A DNA stretch of 64,000 nt from Jatrophihabitans cynanchi (GTDB taxonomy: Bacteria > Actinomycetota > Actinomycetes > Mycobacteriales > Jatrophihabitantaceae): the NCBI RefSeq assembly GCF_027247405.1, contig NZ_CP097463.1:3410001-3474000 (forward strand), given 5' to 3'. The translations under genes were made by a program, and so were the position numbers. The first letter of the stretch is position 1; every line of letters starts with the position of its first letter. Shown piece by piece: positions 34,635 to 42,423 of this stretch. Under the pieces are notes generated by a model that saw only the letters and a program-made list of their open reading frames with translations, made no database searches and was not told the DNA's origin.

Positions 34635-35199
34635 TCACCAGGTCGGCCAGCGCTGCCGGGTCGACCTCGGCGGCGTAGCGCGCGAACGCCGGCAACGTCC
34701 AGGACTCGTCCTGCGGCGTGCGCCGGGCGAGCGCTGCGGGCGACAACTGCAGGTGCACGGTGAGCTCGAACGCCAGCCCCAGCCCGAGCAGGAACTGCCC
34801 GCTGACCACGAGCACGGTGCCCGGCGCAACGGCGACCGGGCTCTCGCGAGTGGAGCGGTTGGTGCGCGGTTCGCGCAGGCTGGGCAGGTACGAGCCGGCG
34901 GGGGCCGCGTCGAGCACCTCGCGCCGCAGTGCGCCGGCGTCCAGCCAGTCGAGGTAACCGTCCGGGTCGTTGCGGCCGTACTCCAAGCGCACCGACGCAT
35001 CGCGCCAGAACGCGTCCGCCCGCACCAGCGCCACCGGCCGGCCGAGCAGCCGGAGCGGCTCGACGAGGGACGCGGCCAGCGAGTGCGGCTGGGCGGCCGG
35101 TGCCCCGTCGATCGCGACGCGGACCGTGCCCGGGTGCGCGACCGCCCGGCCGGCGATCAGCCCGGCCAACGCCTCGGGCGCGGCCGCCCGGAAGCTCAC
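34594..35199 (-). CDS. uridine kinase-like protein with degenerate P-loop
   Basis: Product of 201 residues related to actinobacterial proteins annotated as uridine kinase: VRADAFWRDASVRLEYGRND, a LID-like DWLDAGALRREVLD, and VLVVSGQFLLGLGL. The P-loop position reads AIDGAPAAQPHSLA, without the GK(S/T) of nucleoside kinases, so ATP binding by a classical Walker A is unlikely. The GTG at 35197-35199 overlaps the stop of the mycoredoxin gene (GTGA). Role unknown; kinase activity should not be assumed. Confidence 0.7.
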   Translation of the reverse strand: MSFRAAAPEALAGLIAGRAVAHPGTVRVAIDGAPAAQPHSLAASLVEPLRLLGRPVALVRADAFWRDASVRLEYGRNDPDGYLDWLDAGALRREVLDAAPAGSYLPSLREPRTNRSTRESPVAVAPGTVLVVSGQFLLGLGLAFELTVHLQLSPAALARRTPQDESWTLPAFARYAAEVDPAALADLVIKLDDPRHPAVRG

Positions 35200-35429
35200 G
35201 CCGCGAGTTGGGCCTTGACCTCGGCCAGTGACGGGTTGGTGAGCGCGGTGCCGTCCGGGAACAGCAGGGTGGGCACGGTGCGGTTGCCGCCGTTCACGCT
35301 CATCACGAGCTCTGCAGCGGCCGGGTCCTGCTCGATGTTCACCTCGGCGTACTCGATGCCCTCGTGCTGCAAGCCGTGCTTGAGGCGGGTGCAGTAGCCG
35401 CACCAGGTGGTCGTGTACATCGTCAGCAT
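35196..35429 (-). CDS. mrx1: mycoredoxin (glutaredoxin-like, CGYC)
   Basis: A 77-residue thioredoxin-fold protein starting MLTMYTTTWCGYC, active Cys10 and Cys13, with TVPTLLF (cis-Pro loop) and NPSLAEV for mycothiol binding. Mycoredoxin-1 reduces mycothiol mixed disulfides in actinobacteria, so the host probably makes mycothiol. It diverges from uvrD2 with 109 bases between, as Rv3198A and Rv3198c are adjacent in M. tuberculosis. Confidence 0.92.
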   Translation of the reverse strand: MLTMYTTTWCGYCTRLKHGLQHEGIEYAEVNIEQDPAAAELVMSVNGGNRTVPTLLFPDGTALTNPSLAEVKAQLAA

Positions 35430-35538
35430 GAGCAGCCCTTCGTCCGGTTCCCCCTGCCAAACAGTGGTGCACAGGGCAGCATTCCCGGGGCCCGACCCGG
35501 GCGCAGCAACAGTCAGGGGTCGCTGGCACGATCGGGGA

Positions 35539-37548
35539 ATGGCTGACGGGCAGGCGGACGTGGTGCTGGCCGGGCTCGACCCGGAACAGCGGGCCGCCGC
35601 GGAGGCCGTCCGCGGCCCGGTCTGCATCCTGGCCGGTGCCGGAACGGGCAAGACCCGCGCGATCACGCACCGGATCGCGTACGCGGTTCGTTCCGGCGCC
35701 GTGCCGCCCGGCCAGCTGCTCGCGGTCACGTTCACCGCGCGCGCGGCCGGCGAGTTGCGCACCCGGCTGCGCAACCTGGGCGCGTCCGGGGTGCAGGCGC
35801 GCACCTTCCACGCGGCCGCGCTGCGCCAGCTGCGCTACTTCGCTCCGCGGGTGCTCGGTGGCGCGCTGCCGGACGTGGTCGACAACCCGCTGCGCCTCGT
35901 CGGCAACGCGGCCGCGCGGCTGCGGCTGCGCACCGACCGCGCCGAGCTGCGCGACCTGGCCGCCGAGATCGACTGGGCCAAGGCGGTGCTGGCCACGCCG
36001 GCGAGCTACGCCGAGCGGGCCGCCGCCGCGGGCCGCGACACCCCGCAGCCGGCCGACACGGTCGCGCGCGTGTTCGCCGAGTACGAGCAGGCCAAGCAGC
36101 GGGCCGGTGTCGTCGACTTCGCCGACCTGCTGATGATCATGGCGGCGGCCCTCGAGGAGTACCGCGACGTCGCCGAGGAGGTACGCGCCCGCTACCGGCA
36201 CTTCGTGGTGGACGAGTACCAGGACGTCTCGCCGCTGCAGCAGCGGCTCCTCGACGGTTGGCTCGGCGGGCGCGACGACCTGTGCGTGGTGGGGGACGCC
36301 AACCAGACGATCTACAGCTTCGCCGGGGCCACCCCAGAGCACCTGCTCGGTTTCCGGCGCCGCTTCCCGAACGCCGTGCTGGTCCGTCTCGAACGCGACT
36401 ACCGGTCCACGCCGCAGGTGGTGGAGCTGGCGAACAAGCTGGTCCGCGGCGGCACGGCGGGCAGCAGGCTCACCCTGATCGGGCAGCGCGCGCCGGGCCC
36501 GGAACCCGGCTTCGCCGAGTACGACGACGAGCCCGCCGAGGCGGCCGCGACCGCCGAGCAGTGCCGGGCGCTGATCGACTCCGGCACCCCGGCGGCCGAG
36601 ATCGCGGTGCTGTTCCGCATCAACGCGCAGTCGGAGGTCTATGAGCAGGCGATGGCCGACGCGCGGGTCCCGTACGTGCTGCGCGGCGGCGAGCGGTTCT
36701 TCGACCGTCCGGAGATCCGCGAGGCGCGGCTGCTGCTGCGCGGTGCGGCCCGGGCCGGGCAGGACGAGGACAAGCTGGGTGACGCGGTACGGGCGGTGCT
36801 CAGCGGGATGAACTGGCGGCCGGACGCGCCGCCCGCCGGTGGCACCGCGCGGGAGCGATGGGAGTCGCTGGCCGCGCTGGTGAACCTGGCCGAGGACCTC
36901 AGCGCCACCTTGCCCGAGGCCCGGCTGCCGGAGTTGGTCGCCGAACTGGACGCCCGTGCCGAGGCCCAGCACGCACCGACCGTGCAGGGCGTCACGCTCG
37001 CCTCGCTGCACTCCGCCAAAGGGCTGGAGTGGGACGCGGTGTTCCTCGTCGGGCTTACCGACACCACGCTGCCGATCCAGCACGCCACCACCGCGGAGCA
37101 GATCGCCGAGGAGCGCCGGCTGCTCTACGTCGGCATCACGCGTGCGCGCGAGCGGCTGGCGCTGTCCTGGGCGCTGGCGCGCAGCCCGGGGCAGCGGCGT
37201 GGTCGCCGGCCGAGCCGCTTCCTGGACGGGCTGCGCCCGTTCGTGCCGCGCGAGGACGTCGCGCCCAAGCCCAAGCGCAAGAAGGTGGCGCCCGAGGCCG
37301 CCGACGCCGAGCTGTTCGCCCGGCTGCGGGCCTGGCGCAAGGCGCAGGCAGAGGCGCAGAAGGTGCCGCCGTACGTGGTGTTCAGCGACGCCACGCTGGT
37401 CGCGATCGCCGACGCGCGTCCGGACTCGCGGCAGGCGCTCGCCCGCATCTCCGGGGTCGGCAGCGTCAAGCTGGACCGCTACACCGAACCGCTGCTCGCC
37501 GTGCTCGCCGGCGCCGACCCGGCAGGCGTCCCGCTCGTCCAGCCGTAG
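35539..37548 (+). CDS. uvrD2: UvrD2-type DNA helicase with HRDC domain
   Basis: Product of 669 residues. SF1 motifs: AGAGTGKTRAIT (Walker A, near residue 36), VVDEYQDVSPLQ, GDANQTIYSFAG, LHSAKGLEWDAVF and YVGITRAR. The C-terminal ~80 residues form an HRDC domain (LFARLRAWRKAQAEAQKVPPYVVFSDATL to the end). Mycobacterial UvrD2 carries a tetracysteine motif between the motor and HRDC; here that linker is a short basic stretch (KPKRKKVAPEAAD) with no Cys. The ATG at 35539 is chosen over an in-frame start at 35407 that would overlap mrx1. Confidence 0.92.
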   Translation: MADGQADVVLAGLDPEQRAAAEAVRGPVCILAGAGTGKTRAITHRIAYAVRSGAVPPGQLLAVTFTARAAGELRTRLRNLGASGVQARTFHAAALRQLRYFAPRVLGGALPDVVDNPLRLVGNAAARLRLRTDRAELRDLAAEIDWAKAVLATPASYAERAAAAGRDTPQPADTVARVFAEYEQAKQRAGVVDFADLLMIMAAALEEYRDVAEEVRARYRHFVVDEYQDVSPLQQRLLDGWLGGRDDLCVVGDANQTIYSFAGATPEHLLGFRRRFPNAVLVRLERDYRSTPQVVELANKLVRGGTAGSRLTLIGQRAPGPEPGFAEYDDEPAEAAATAEQCRALIDSGTPAAEIAVLFRINAQSEVYEQAMADARVPYVLRGGERFFDRPEIREARLLLRGAARAGQDEDKLGDAVRAVLSGMNWRPDAPPAGGTARERWESLAALVNLAEDLSATLPEARLPELVAELDARAEAQHAPTVQGVTLASLHSAKGLEWDAVFLVGLTDTTLPIQHATTAEQIAEERRLLYVGITRARERLALSWALARSPGQRRGRRPSRFLDGLRPFVPREDVAPKPKRKKVAPEAADAELFARLRAWRKAQAEAQKVPPYVVFSDATLVAIADARPDSRQALARISGVGSVKLDRYTEPLLAVLAGADPAGVPLVQP

Positions 37549-37586
37549 GCCGGCCCGCGCCGGCCTGATGCGATCGTCGATCGCAT
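37547..37586. terminator. two adjacent hairpins between convergent uvrD2 and MFS genes
   Basis: AGGCCGGC (37547-37554) pairs with GCCGGCCT (37559-37566). ATGCGATCG (37568-37576) pairs with CGATCGCAT (37578-37586). They begin within the uvrD2 stop codon and end 14 bases from the stop of the convergent exporter. Confidence 0.65.
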
Positions 37587-37600
37587 GTCCCGGCAGGAGG

Positions 37601-39154
37601 TCACTGGACCTCGGTATCGGGCGCGAGCGCGGCGCGGGGGATGAGCGCGGTGATCGCGCCGGCCAGCACGATGAGCACGGCGGACACCAGCAGCGCCAGG
37701 TGCAGCCCGCTGCGGAACGCCGTGGTCGCCGCGTCGACCAGGGACGAGATCTCCGCCGGCGGGTGCGCGATGTCGATGCCGGCCGCCCCGCTGCCACCGG
37801 TCTTCAAGATGCTGATGATCGCGTCCTTGAGCGCGTCCGGCACACCGCGCTGGGCCAGGTTGTTGCCGAAGTCGTGGGTGATCGTCGCGCTCACCAGCGC
37901 GCCCAGCGCGGCGACGCCGACGACCGCGCCCAACTGGCGGGCGGTGTTCGTCGCACCCGCGGCCATTCCGGAGAACGCCGCGGGCACGTGACCGAGAACG
38001 GCCGCCGTGAGTGGCACCACCGCGATCCCGAACCCGAAGCCGGCCACGGCGAGCGCGAGGCTCAGCTCGCCGAAGTGCGGATCGGCGGTCACCGCCGATC
38101 GGGTGAACAGGATGCCGCCCGCGCTGATCACGCAGCCGGTGAGCATCGGCCCGCGCGGCCCGATCAGACCCACCCAGAACCCGGAGCCGACCGAGCCGGC
38201 GACGATCAGCCCGGCCATCGGCCCGAACACGCCGGCCAGCTGCCAGCCGGAGTAGCCGACGACGATGTCCAGGTACAGCGCGGTGAAGAAGAAGATCGAG
38301 AAGATGCCGAAGTAGACCGCGAAGGCGACGAACAGGGCGCTGCTGACGGCCGCCTGTTTCAGGTAGCCCAGGTCGAGCATCGGGCTCTGCTCGCGGCGTT
38401 CGACGTGCAGGAACAGCACGAGCGCGACGCCGCTGATCGCGAACAGCGCGATGATCCAGCTCGTGCCGTAGCCGTACAGCTCCCCGGCGATGCCGGCGTA
38501 GATCAGCGAGCCGAGCATGATCGCGCCGAGCACGAAGCCGCGCACGTCGAGCCGGCCGGGCTGCGGGTCGGCGCTGTTCGGCACGTACAGCGCCGCGAAT
38601 GCCAGCAGCAGCGCGCCGAGCGCCAGGTTGAACCAGAACACCGTGCGCCAGTCGCCGATCGCCACGAGCAGCCCGCCGATCACCGGGCCGAGCGCCAGCG
38701 ACAGCCCGGACACCGCCGCCCAGGCGCCGAGAGCGCGCGCCCGCTGCTCGCGGTCCGGGTACAGGTGCCGGATCACCGACAGCGTGCCCGGTTCGGACGC
38801 CGCCGCGCCGACCCCCATTACGGCACGGCCGGCGACCAGCCAGCCGATGCTCGGCGCCAGCGCCGCGAACACCGACCCGAGGCAGAACACCACGATGCCC
38901 GCGAGCATCAGCCACTTGCGGCCGAGCCGGTCACCGAGCGAGCCGGCGAACAGCATCAAGCTGGCGAACACCAGCGAGTAGCCGTTGACCACCCACTGCA
39001 GCGGGATGACGCCGGCGCCCAGGTCGTACTGGATGTTGCCCAGCGCGACGCTGACGATCGTGGTGTCCAGGAAGGTCAGGAACAGCACGAGCAGAACCGT
39101 GGTCAGCGCGATGGATCGCGACACCGCGCGGGTGCCGACGACGGTCTGCTCCAC
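37601..39154 (-). CDS. MFS exporter, DHA2 family
   Basis: Product of 517 residues with about 14 membrane segments: FLDTTIVSVALGNIQ in segment 1, LQWVVNGYSLVFASLMLFAG, and GSLGDRLGRKWLM after segment 2, the DHA2 drug:H+ antiporter signature. The start is a GTG at 39152-39154 (VEQTVVGTRAVSRS); longer in-frame starts run into the lipoprotein gene. It lies 23 bases after the lipoprotein gene on the same strand, so they may be co-transcribed. Confidence 0.88.
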   Translation of the reverse strand: MEQTVVGTRAVSRSIALTTVLLVLFLTFLDTTIVSVALGNIQYDLGAGVIPLQWVVNGYSLVFASLMLFAGSLGDRLGRKWLMLAGIVVFCLGSVFAALAPSIGWLVAGRAVMGVGAAASEPGTLSVIRHLYPDREQRARALGAWAAVSGLSLALGPVIGGLLVAIGDWRTVFWFNLALGALLLAFAALYVPNSADPQPGRLDVRGFVLGAIMLGSLIYAGIAGELYGYGTSWIIALFAISGVALVLFLHVERREQSPMLDLGYLKQAAVSSALFVAFAVYFGIFSIFFFTALYLDIVVGYSGWQLAGVFGPMAGLIVAGSVGSGFWVGLIGPRGPMLTGCVISAGGILFTRSAVTADPHFGELSLALAVAGFGFGIAVVPLTAAVLGHVPAAFSGMAAGATNTARQLGAVVGVAALGALVSATITHDFGNNLAQRGVPDALKDAIISILKTGGSGAAGIDIAHPPAEISSLVDAATTAFRSGLHLALLVSAVLIVLAGAITALIPRAALAPDTEVQ

Positions 39155-39177
39155 GGTGCCCCCGGCCCGTCCGCCGG

Positions 39178-39723
39178 CTACTTCGGCGGGTTCATGCCGG
39201 CCGGCGTCTGGCACTCCGCAGGCGCACTGTTCTCCAGCGTGAGCAACTGGCAGAAGGTGTGCTCGGCCACCTGCCACGTCCCGTTCTCACGCACCGCGAA
39301 GCCGGGCTGGTCCGCGAGCATCGGCTGGTTGCCGACGTAGATCGTGTAGACGACCTTGGCCACGTCGGCCGAGGTGAGCGACACCGCGGATACCTTCGCC
39401 GACGACTTCTGCGCGTAGCCGCCCTGGCCCTGCTTCTCGATCGTGGCCTTGAATGCGGCGCCGTTCTGCAGCAGGCCGAGCGAGACCTGTTCCGGGGTGT
39501 CCGGGGCGAAGAACTTCGCGTAGGCGTTCTTGATCGCAGCCACCGTGGCGGCGTCGGCCGAGGGTGTCGCACTCGACGCCGTGGCGCCGGTCGGTCCGCC
39601 GGTGCCGCCGGTCGTGGACGTGGCAGGGCCGGACTTGCTCGAACTGCACCCGGCTGCGGCGACGACGGCCACAGCTGCGGCCGCGACCGCGAGGCGTCCC
39701 CTACCGATGCCTGAGATGATCAT
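39178..39723 (-). CDS. small lipoprotein, possibly Mtb12-like (NTF2-like) domain
   Basis: Product of 181 residues with a lipoprotein signal (basic MIISGIGRGRLAVAAA, lipobox AAGC, acceptor Cys near 26), a Ser/Thr/Gly linker and a domain of about 115 residues (AIKNAYAKFFAPDTP to CQTPAGMNPPK). The domain pattern, with VREN-GTWQVAEHTFCQLL near the end, recalls the low-molecular-weight antigen Mtb12-like domain of actinobacterial lipoproteins; this is a tentative resemblance. The ATG is at 39721-39723. Confidence 0.7.
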   Translation of the reverse strand: MIISGIGRGRLAVAAAAVAVVAAAGCSSSKSGPATSTTGGTGGPTGATASSATPSADAATVAAIKNAYAKFFAPDTPEQVSLGLLQNGAAFKATIEKQGQGGYAQKSSAKVSAVSLTSADVAKVVYTIYVGNQPMLADQPGFAVRENGTWQVAEHTFCQLLTLENSAPAECQTPAGMNPPK

Positions 39724-39846
39724 CGATCGTCCTCTCGGCGGACTCGAATGTCCTCGTCTTCAGTTCTACCGCGCGGCGCTGACGCCGACCATCGGAGCCA
39801 CCGCGCCGGGCCGCTCCGCACGCCCGGAGAGATCGCCAAAAACCGG

Positions 39847-39889
39847 TGCGATAAATGTGTTGCCCCCCTCTCTTAGCCTTCGTTAGTCT
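39847..39889 (+). promoter_or_regulatory. predicted whiB7 promoter with AT-rich WhiB7 element
   Basis: A candidate -35 TTGCCC (39860-39865) and -10 TAGTCT (39884-39889) are spaced by 18 bases. Directly upstream of the -35 is the AT-rich run GATAAATGTG (about 39850-39859), in the place where WhiB7 binds through its AT-hook at autoregulated whiB7 promoters. Transcription would start near 39896, giving a leader of about 380 bases. Confidence 0.6.
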
Positions 39890-39946
39890 TGCTCACGACG
39901 CGGGCGCGTGCCCGCGCGTCCCGAGACCGAGAGGGGGTGGCCCGCG

Positions 39947-40150
39947 ATGAAGAACACGATCATCACGCCGGTGGCCGCCCTCCGTCCGAGCGGACTGGTG
40001 GCCGGGTCGGCCGGCATGTCGTGGCCGGGTGGCGTCGGCACCGCTGCGCATGTCGAGCTCCCGCCGGTCTCGCAGAACGATCGCACCTTCCGTCCGGCCG
40101 CCGTCGGCGCTGCCAAGCAGGCCCGCCCACCTCGAGGGGTACCACGCTGA
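39947..40150 (+). CDS. leader uORF of whiB7 (67 codons)
   Basis: An open frame MKNTIITPVAALRPSGLV... of 67 residues inside the whiB7 leader. The ATG at 39947 is preceded by GAGGGGG at 9-10 bases. Its TGA (40148-40150) lies in the first arm of a small hairpin and 24 bases before the terminator stem. In mycobacteria, translation of a uORF in the whiB7 leader controls read-through of a terminator; the layout here fits that mechanism. The peptide itself has no recognisable domain and probably acts in cis. Confidence 0.6.
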   Translation: MKNTIITPVAALRPSGLVAGSAGMSWPGGVGTAAHVELPPVSQNDRTFRPAAVGAAKQARPPRGVPR

Positions 40151-40177
40151 ACACGTTCAGCGTCTGGCTCCTCGAGG
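40130..40177 (+). promoter_or_regulatory. possible antiterminator structure in whiB7 leader
   Basis: The octamer CCTCGAGG occurs at 40130-40137 and 40170-40177 and can pair, enclosing the perfect hairpin CGCTGAAC/GTTCAGCG (40145-40152 and 40155-40162) that contains the uORF stop. The second octamer overlaps the first four bases of the terminator stem, so this fold and the terminator compete. Stalling at the uORF could decide between them; this is inference. Confidence 0.45.
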
Positions 40178-40217
40178 CCGCGGCTCCCAGCTTGGGAACC
40201 GCGGCCTCGTCGTTTCT
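40174..40217 (+). terminator. whiB7 leader attenuator (intrinsic terminator)
   Basis: GAGGCCGCGGCTCCCA (40174-40189) pairs with TGGGAACCGCGGCCTC (40193-40208), 16 bp with one G-U pair and a 3-base loop, followed by GTCGTTTCT. It is 59 bases before the whiB7 ribosome binding site. This is the expected attenuator that antibiotic stress relieves. Confidence 0.75.
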
Positions 40218-40275
40218 AGGACACACATCCGCCCACAACACAACCGCTAACTGCGAAAGAAGGAGGTGACCCGAC

Positions 40276-40611
40276 GTGTTGACAGGCCTGGTGCCACAGG
40301 CGCCGACCCTGGATGCAATCGGGTTCGACACCGAACTGCTCGACCCGCTCGCCAAGGAATGCCCGGACGATGTGCCGTGCCGGGTGCAGGACGCCGAACT
40401 CTGGTTCGCCGAGACCCCGGCCCAACTGGAGCAGGCCAAGGCGTTCTGCACCGATTGCCCGGCCCGGCTCGCCTGCCTCTCCGGCGCCCTCGAGCGTCGG
40501 GAGCCCTGGGGAGTCTGGGGCGGCGAGATCTTCGAGCGCGGCGCGATCGTCGCCCGCAAGCGTCCCCGCGGCCGTCCCCGCAAGGACGACCGGACCATCG
40601 AGGCGGCCTGA
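40276..40611 (+). CDS. whiB7: WhiB7 antibiotic-resistance regulator
   Basis: Product of 111 residues. Four Cys (35, 58, 61, 67; PCRV, CTDC and ACL) bind the [4Fe-4S] cluster, GVWGGE (79-84) is the WhiB turn that contacts sigma-A, and the C-terminal RGRPRK (98-103) is the AT-hook specific to WhiB7. It activates its own gene and intrinsic-resistance genes under ribosome-targeting stress. The GTG start at 40276 follows AGGAGG by 9 bases. The long leader with uORF and attenuator explains its control. Counterpart of Rv3197A, also next to the aarF-like gene. Confidence 0.95.
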   Translation: MLTGLVPQAPTLDAIGFDTELLDPLAKECPDDVPCRVQDAELWFAETPAQLEQAKAFCTDCPARLACLSGALERREPWGVWGGEIFERGAIVARKRPRGRPRKDDRTIEAA

Positions 40612-40661
40612 TGACCGCCACCGCACGCAACACCGACGTACTTCCCCGAAGGAGCACCACC

Positions 40662-40853
40662 ATGTACGCGATCCAGGAAGCGCTCGCGAGAGACCGAATG
40701 CGCGAGCGAGAACATCAGGCGCATCGTTCGCGCCTGTCCGCAGAACTGTCAGCGGCCAACCGCTGGCGCTACCTCGCCGAGCACGCTCGGGCCGCGGCCA
40801 CGCGGCACGCCGAACGTGCGGCGCAGGCAACGTCCGTCGCCGTTGCCCGCTAG
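40662..40853 (+). CDS. small Arg/Ala-rich hypothetical protein downstream of whiB7
   Basis: A 63-residue protein starting MYAIQEALARDRMRERE, highly charged and helical, probably one long helix or coiled coil; no membrane segment. A strong GAAGGAG eight bases before the ATG at 40662 supports translation. An in-frame ATG at 40611, overlapping the whiB7 stop, would add 17 residues. It is 50 bases after whiB7 and before a strong terminator, so it should be in the whiB7 transcript. Function unknown. Confidence 0.7.
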   Translation: MYAIQEALARDRMREREHQAHRSRLSAELSAANRWRYLAEHARAAATRHAERAAQATSVAVAR

Positions 40854-40864
40854 GTGAGAGACAA

Positions 40865-40900
40865 CGGCGGCCGCCGGATCAGCCGATCCGGCGGCCGCCG
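40865..40900. terminator. 16-bp hairpin terminator, bidirectional
   Basis: CGGCGGCCGCCGGATC (40865-40880) pairs perfectly with GATCCGGCGGCCGCCG (40885-40900), loop AGCC. It lies between the convergent small ORF after whiB7 and the zinc-binding ORF at 40908. Confidence 0.85.
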
Positions 40901-40907
40901 CGTCATG

Positions 40908-41093
40908 TCACCACCAGTTCTGGTCCAGCTTGGCCTCGATGGCCCGGACGTGGCGGCGGGTGCAGTCCGCGCACACCCAGCGGGTGCGGGTCCCGCCGCG
41001 CGCCTCGACGTTGTCGGCGCACCACCCGAGCGGCGGGTCGCCGTCGCGCTCGGGGTCGGCCACCCGAGCACAGAGGGAGCAGTGTTCGTTCAC
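40908..41093 (-). CDS. small CxxC zinc-binding hypothetical protein
   Basis: A 61-residue protein (VNEHCSLCARVADPERD ... RWVCADCTRRHVRAIEAKLDQNWW) with two CxxC pairs (CSLC near the start, CADC near residue 42) and an additional Cys, consistent with one zinc ribbon. Starts at GTG 41091-41093. It has no other domain and no clear partner; it lies between the whiB7 cluster and the transhydrogenase gene. Confidence 0.65.
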   Translation of the reverse strand: MNEHCSLCARVADPERDGDPPLGWCADNVEARGGTRTRWVCADCTRRHVRAIEAKLDQNWW

Positions 41094-41154
41094 CTCGCCA
41101 TTGTTGCCCGGACAGCGGCAGGTTTCCCCCACGACACGAACGGGAAACGCTACC

Positions 41155-42423
41155 TCACCAGAGCGACATCGAGCGCTCGAAGATGCCGGCAAGATCCTCC
41201 GCCGCGACCGGCAGCGGCGCGGTCGCCAGCAGCCGCTGCTGCTTGAGCGCGCCACTGACCAGTTCGTCCACGTCGGCCGGGCCGAATCCGACCGCGGCCA
41301 CGCCGTCAGGGAGCGCGATGTCACGCATCAGGCTGATCAGCGCCCGCGGCAGCGCGCCGGCGTCGCCCCGTTCGGCCGCGTCCGGGTCGAGCAGTCCGGC
41401 GGCGCGCAGGTGCCGCTCGGGTGCGGCTGCGAAGGTGAACCGGAACGACTCCGGGGCGGTGAGCGAGACCGCCATGCCGTGCGGCACGAGCGGCTCGTCG
41501 TCCGGATACCCGGCGGGACGGAAGTCGCGCACCTGGCCCGCGATCGGGTACGCGTTCGCGTGCGGGATGTGCACGCCCGCGTTGCCGAAGCCGAGGCCGG
41601 CGAACGTGGCCGCCATCGCCATGCCGCGGCGCGCCCCCAGGTCGTCGCCGTCGGCGACCGCGCGCCGGAAGTGTGCGGCGAGCAGCGTGAGGGCCTTCTC
41701 CGACCACATGTCCGAGATCGGGTTCGCGCCGCAGTACGGCACCCGCTGCTCGGGCGCCTTGCGTTCGATCGAGTCGTACGGCCGGGCGGTGTAGCTCTCC
41801 AACGCATGGCACAAGATGTCCATGCCGGCCGCCGCGGTGACGCCCGCCGGCTGGCTCAGCGTGAGCGCCGGGTCGACGACCGCGAGCGTCGGCCGCAGCC
41901 GCTGGTGGCTGATCCCGGACTTGACCCGCTGGGCCAGCACGTCCAGCACGCAGATCGTCGTGCTCTCCGCGCCGGTGCCGGTCGTGGTCGGTACCGCGAC
42001 CAAGGGGTGCAGCGGGCGCACGGGAGCGAGCCCGCCGCCGACCGGGGCGTTGACGTAGTCGATCAGCTCGCCCGGGTTGGTCAGCAGCAGGTTCACCGCC
42101 TTCGCCGTGTCGATGCTCGAACCGCCCCCGACGGCCACGAGCGCGTCCCACGGCCCGTTCGCCCGGGCCCAGTCGATCGCCGCCTGCATGCTGGCGTCGG
42201 AGGGTTCGATGTGCACGCCGTCGAAGACCACGGCCTGCACCCCGAACTGCGCCATCTGCGCGGCGACCCGTTCGGGCAGCCCGGTCGCCGCGACCCGCGG
42301 GTCGGTGATGACGAGCGCGCGGGTGGCGCCGAGTTGGGCGAGGTCGTAGCCGATCTCGTCCGAGGCGCCGTCGCCGAACTTCAGCGCGGGAGCGCCGTAC
42401 GTGAAGACCGATTCGATGCTCAT
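41155..42423 (-). CDS. hydroxyacid-oxoacid transhydrogenase (HOT/ADHFE1-like)
   Basis: Product of 422 residues, an iron-containing (group III) alcohol dehydrogenase. It resembles the HOT subfamily along its length: VAVGGGSSIDTAKA (NAD site), VPTTTGTGAE, GMDILCHALESYTARPYD, GANPISDMW, FGNAGVHIPHANAYPI (metal His) and EDLAGIFERSM at the C-terminus. HOT couples oxidation of 4-hydroxybutyrate to reduction of 2-oxoglutarate in animals; the bacterial role may be similar. The ATG at 42421-42423 overlaps the stop of the AarF gene, so they are coupled. Confidence 0.85.
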   Translation of the reverse strand: MSIESVFTYGAPALKFGDGASDEIGYDLAQLGATRALVITDPRVAATGLPERVAAQMAQFGVQAVVFDGVHIEPSDASMQAAIDWARANGPWDALVAVGGGSSIDTAKAVNLLLTNPGELIDYVNAPVGGGLAPVRPLHPLVAVPTTTGTGAESTTICVLDVLAQRVKSGISHQRLRPTLAVVDPALTLSQPAGVTAAAGMDILCHALESYTARPYDSIERKAPEQRVPYCGANPISDMWSEKALTLLAAHFRRAVADGDDLGARRGMAMAATFAGLGFGNAGVHIPHANAYPIAGQVRDFRPAGYPDDEPLVPHGMAVSLTAPESFRFTFAAAPERHLRAAGLLDPDAAERGDAGALPRALISLMRDIALPDGVAAVGFGPADVDELVSGALKQQRLLATAPLPVAAEDLAGIFERSMSLW

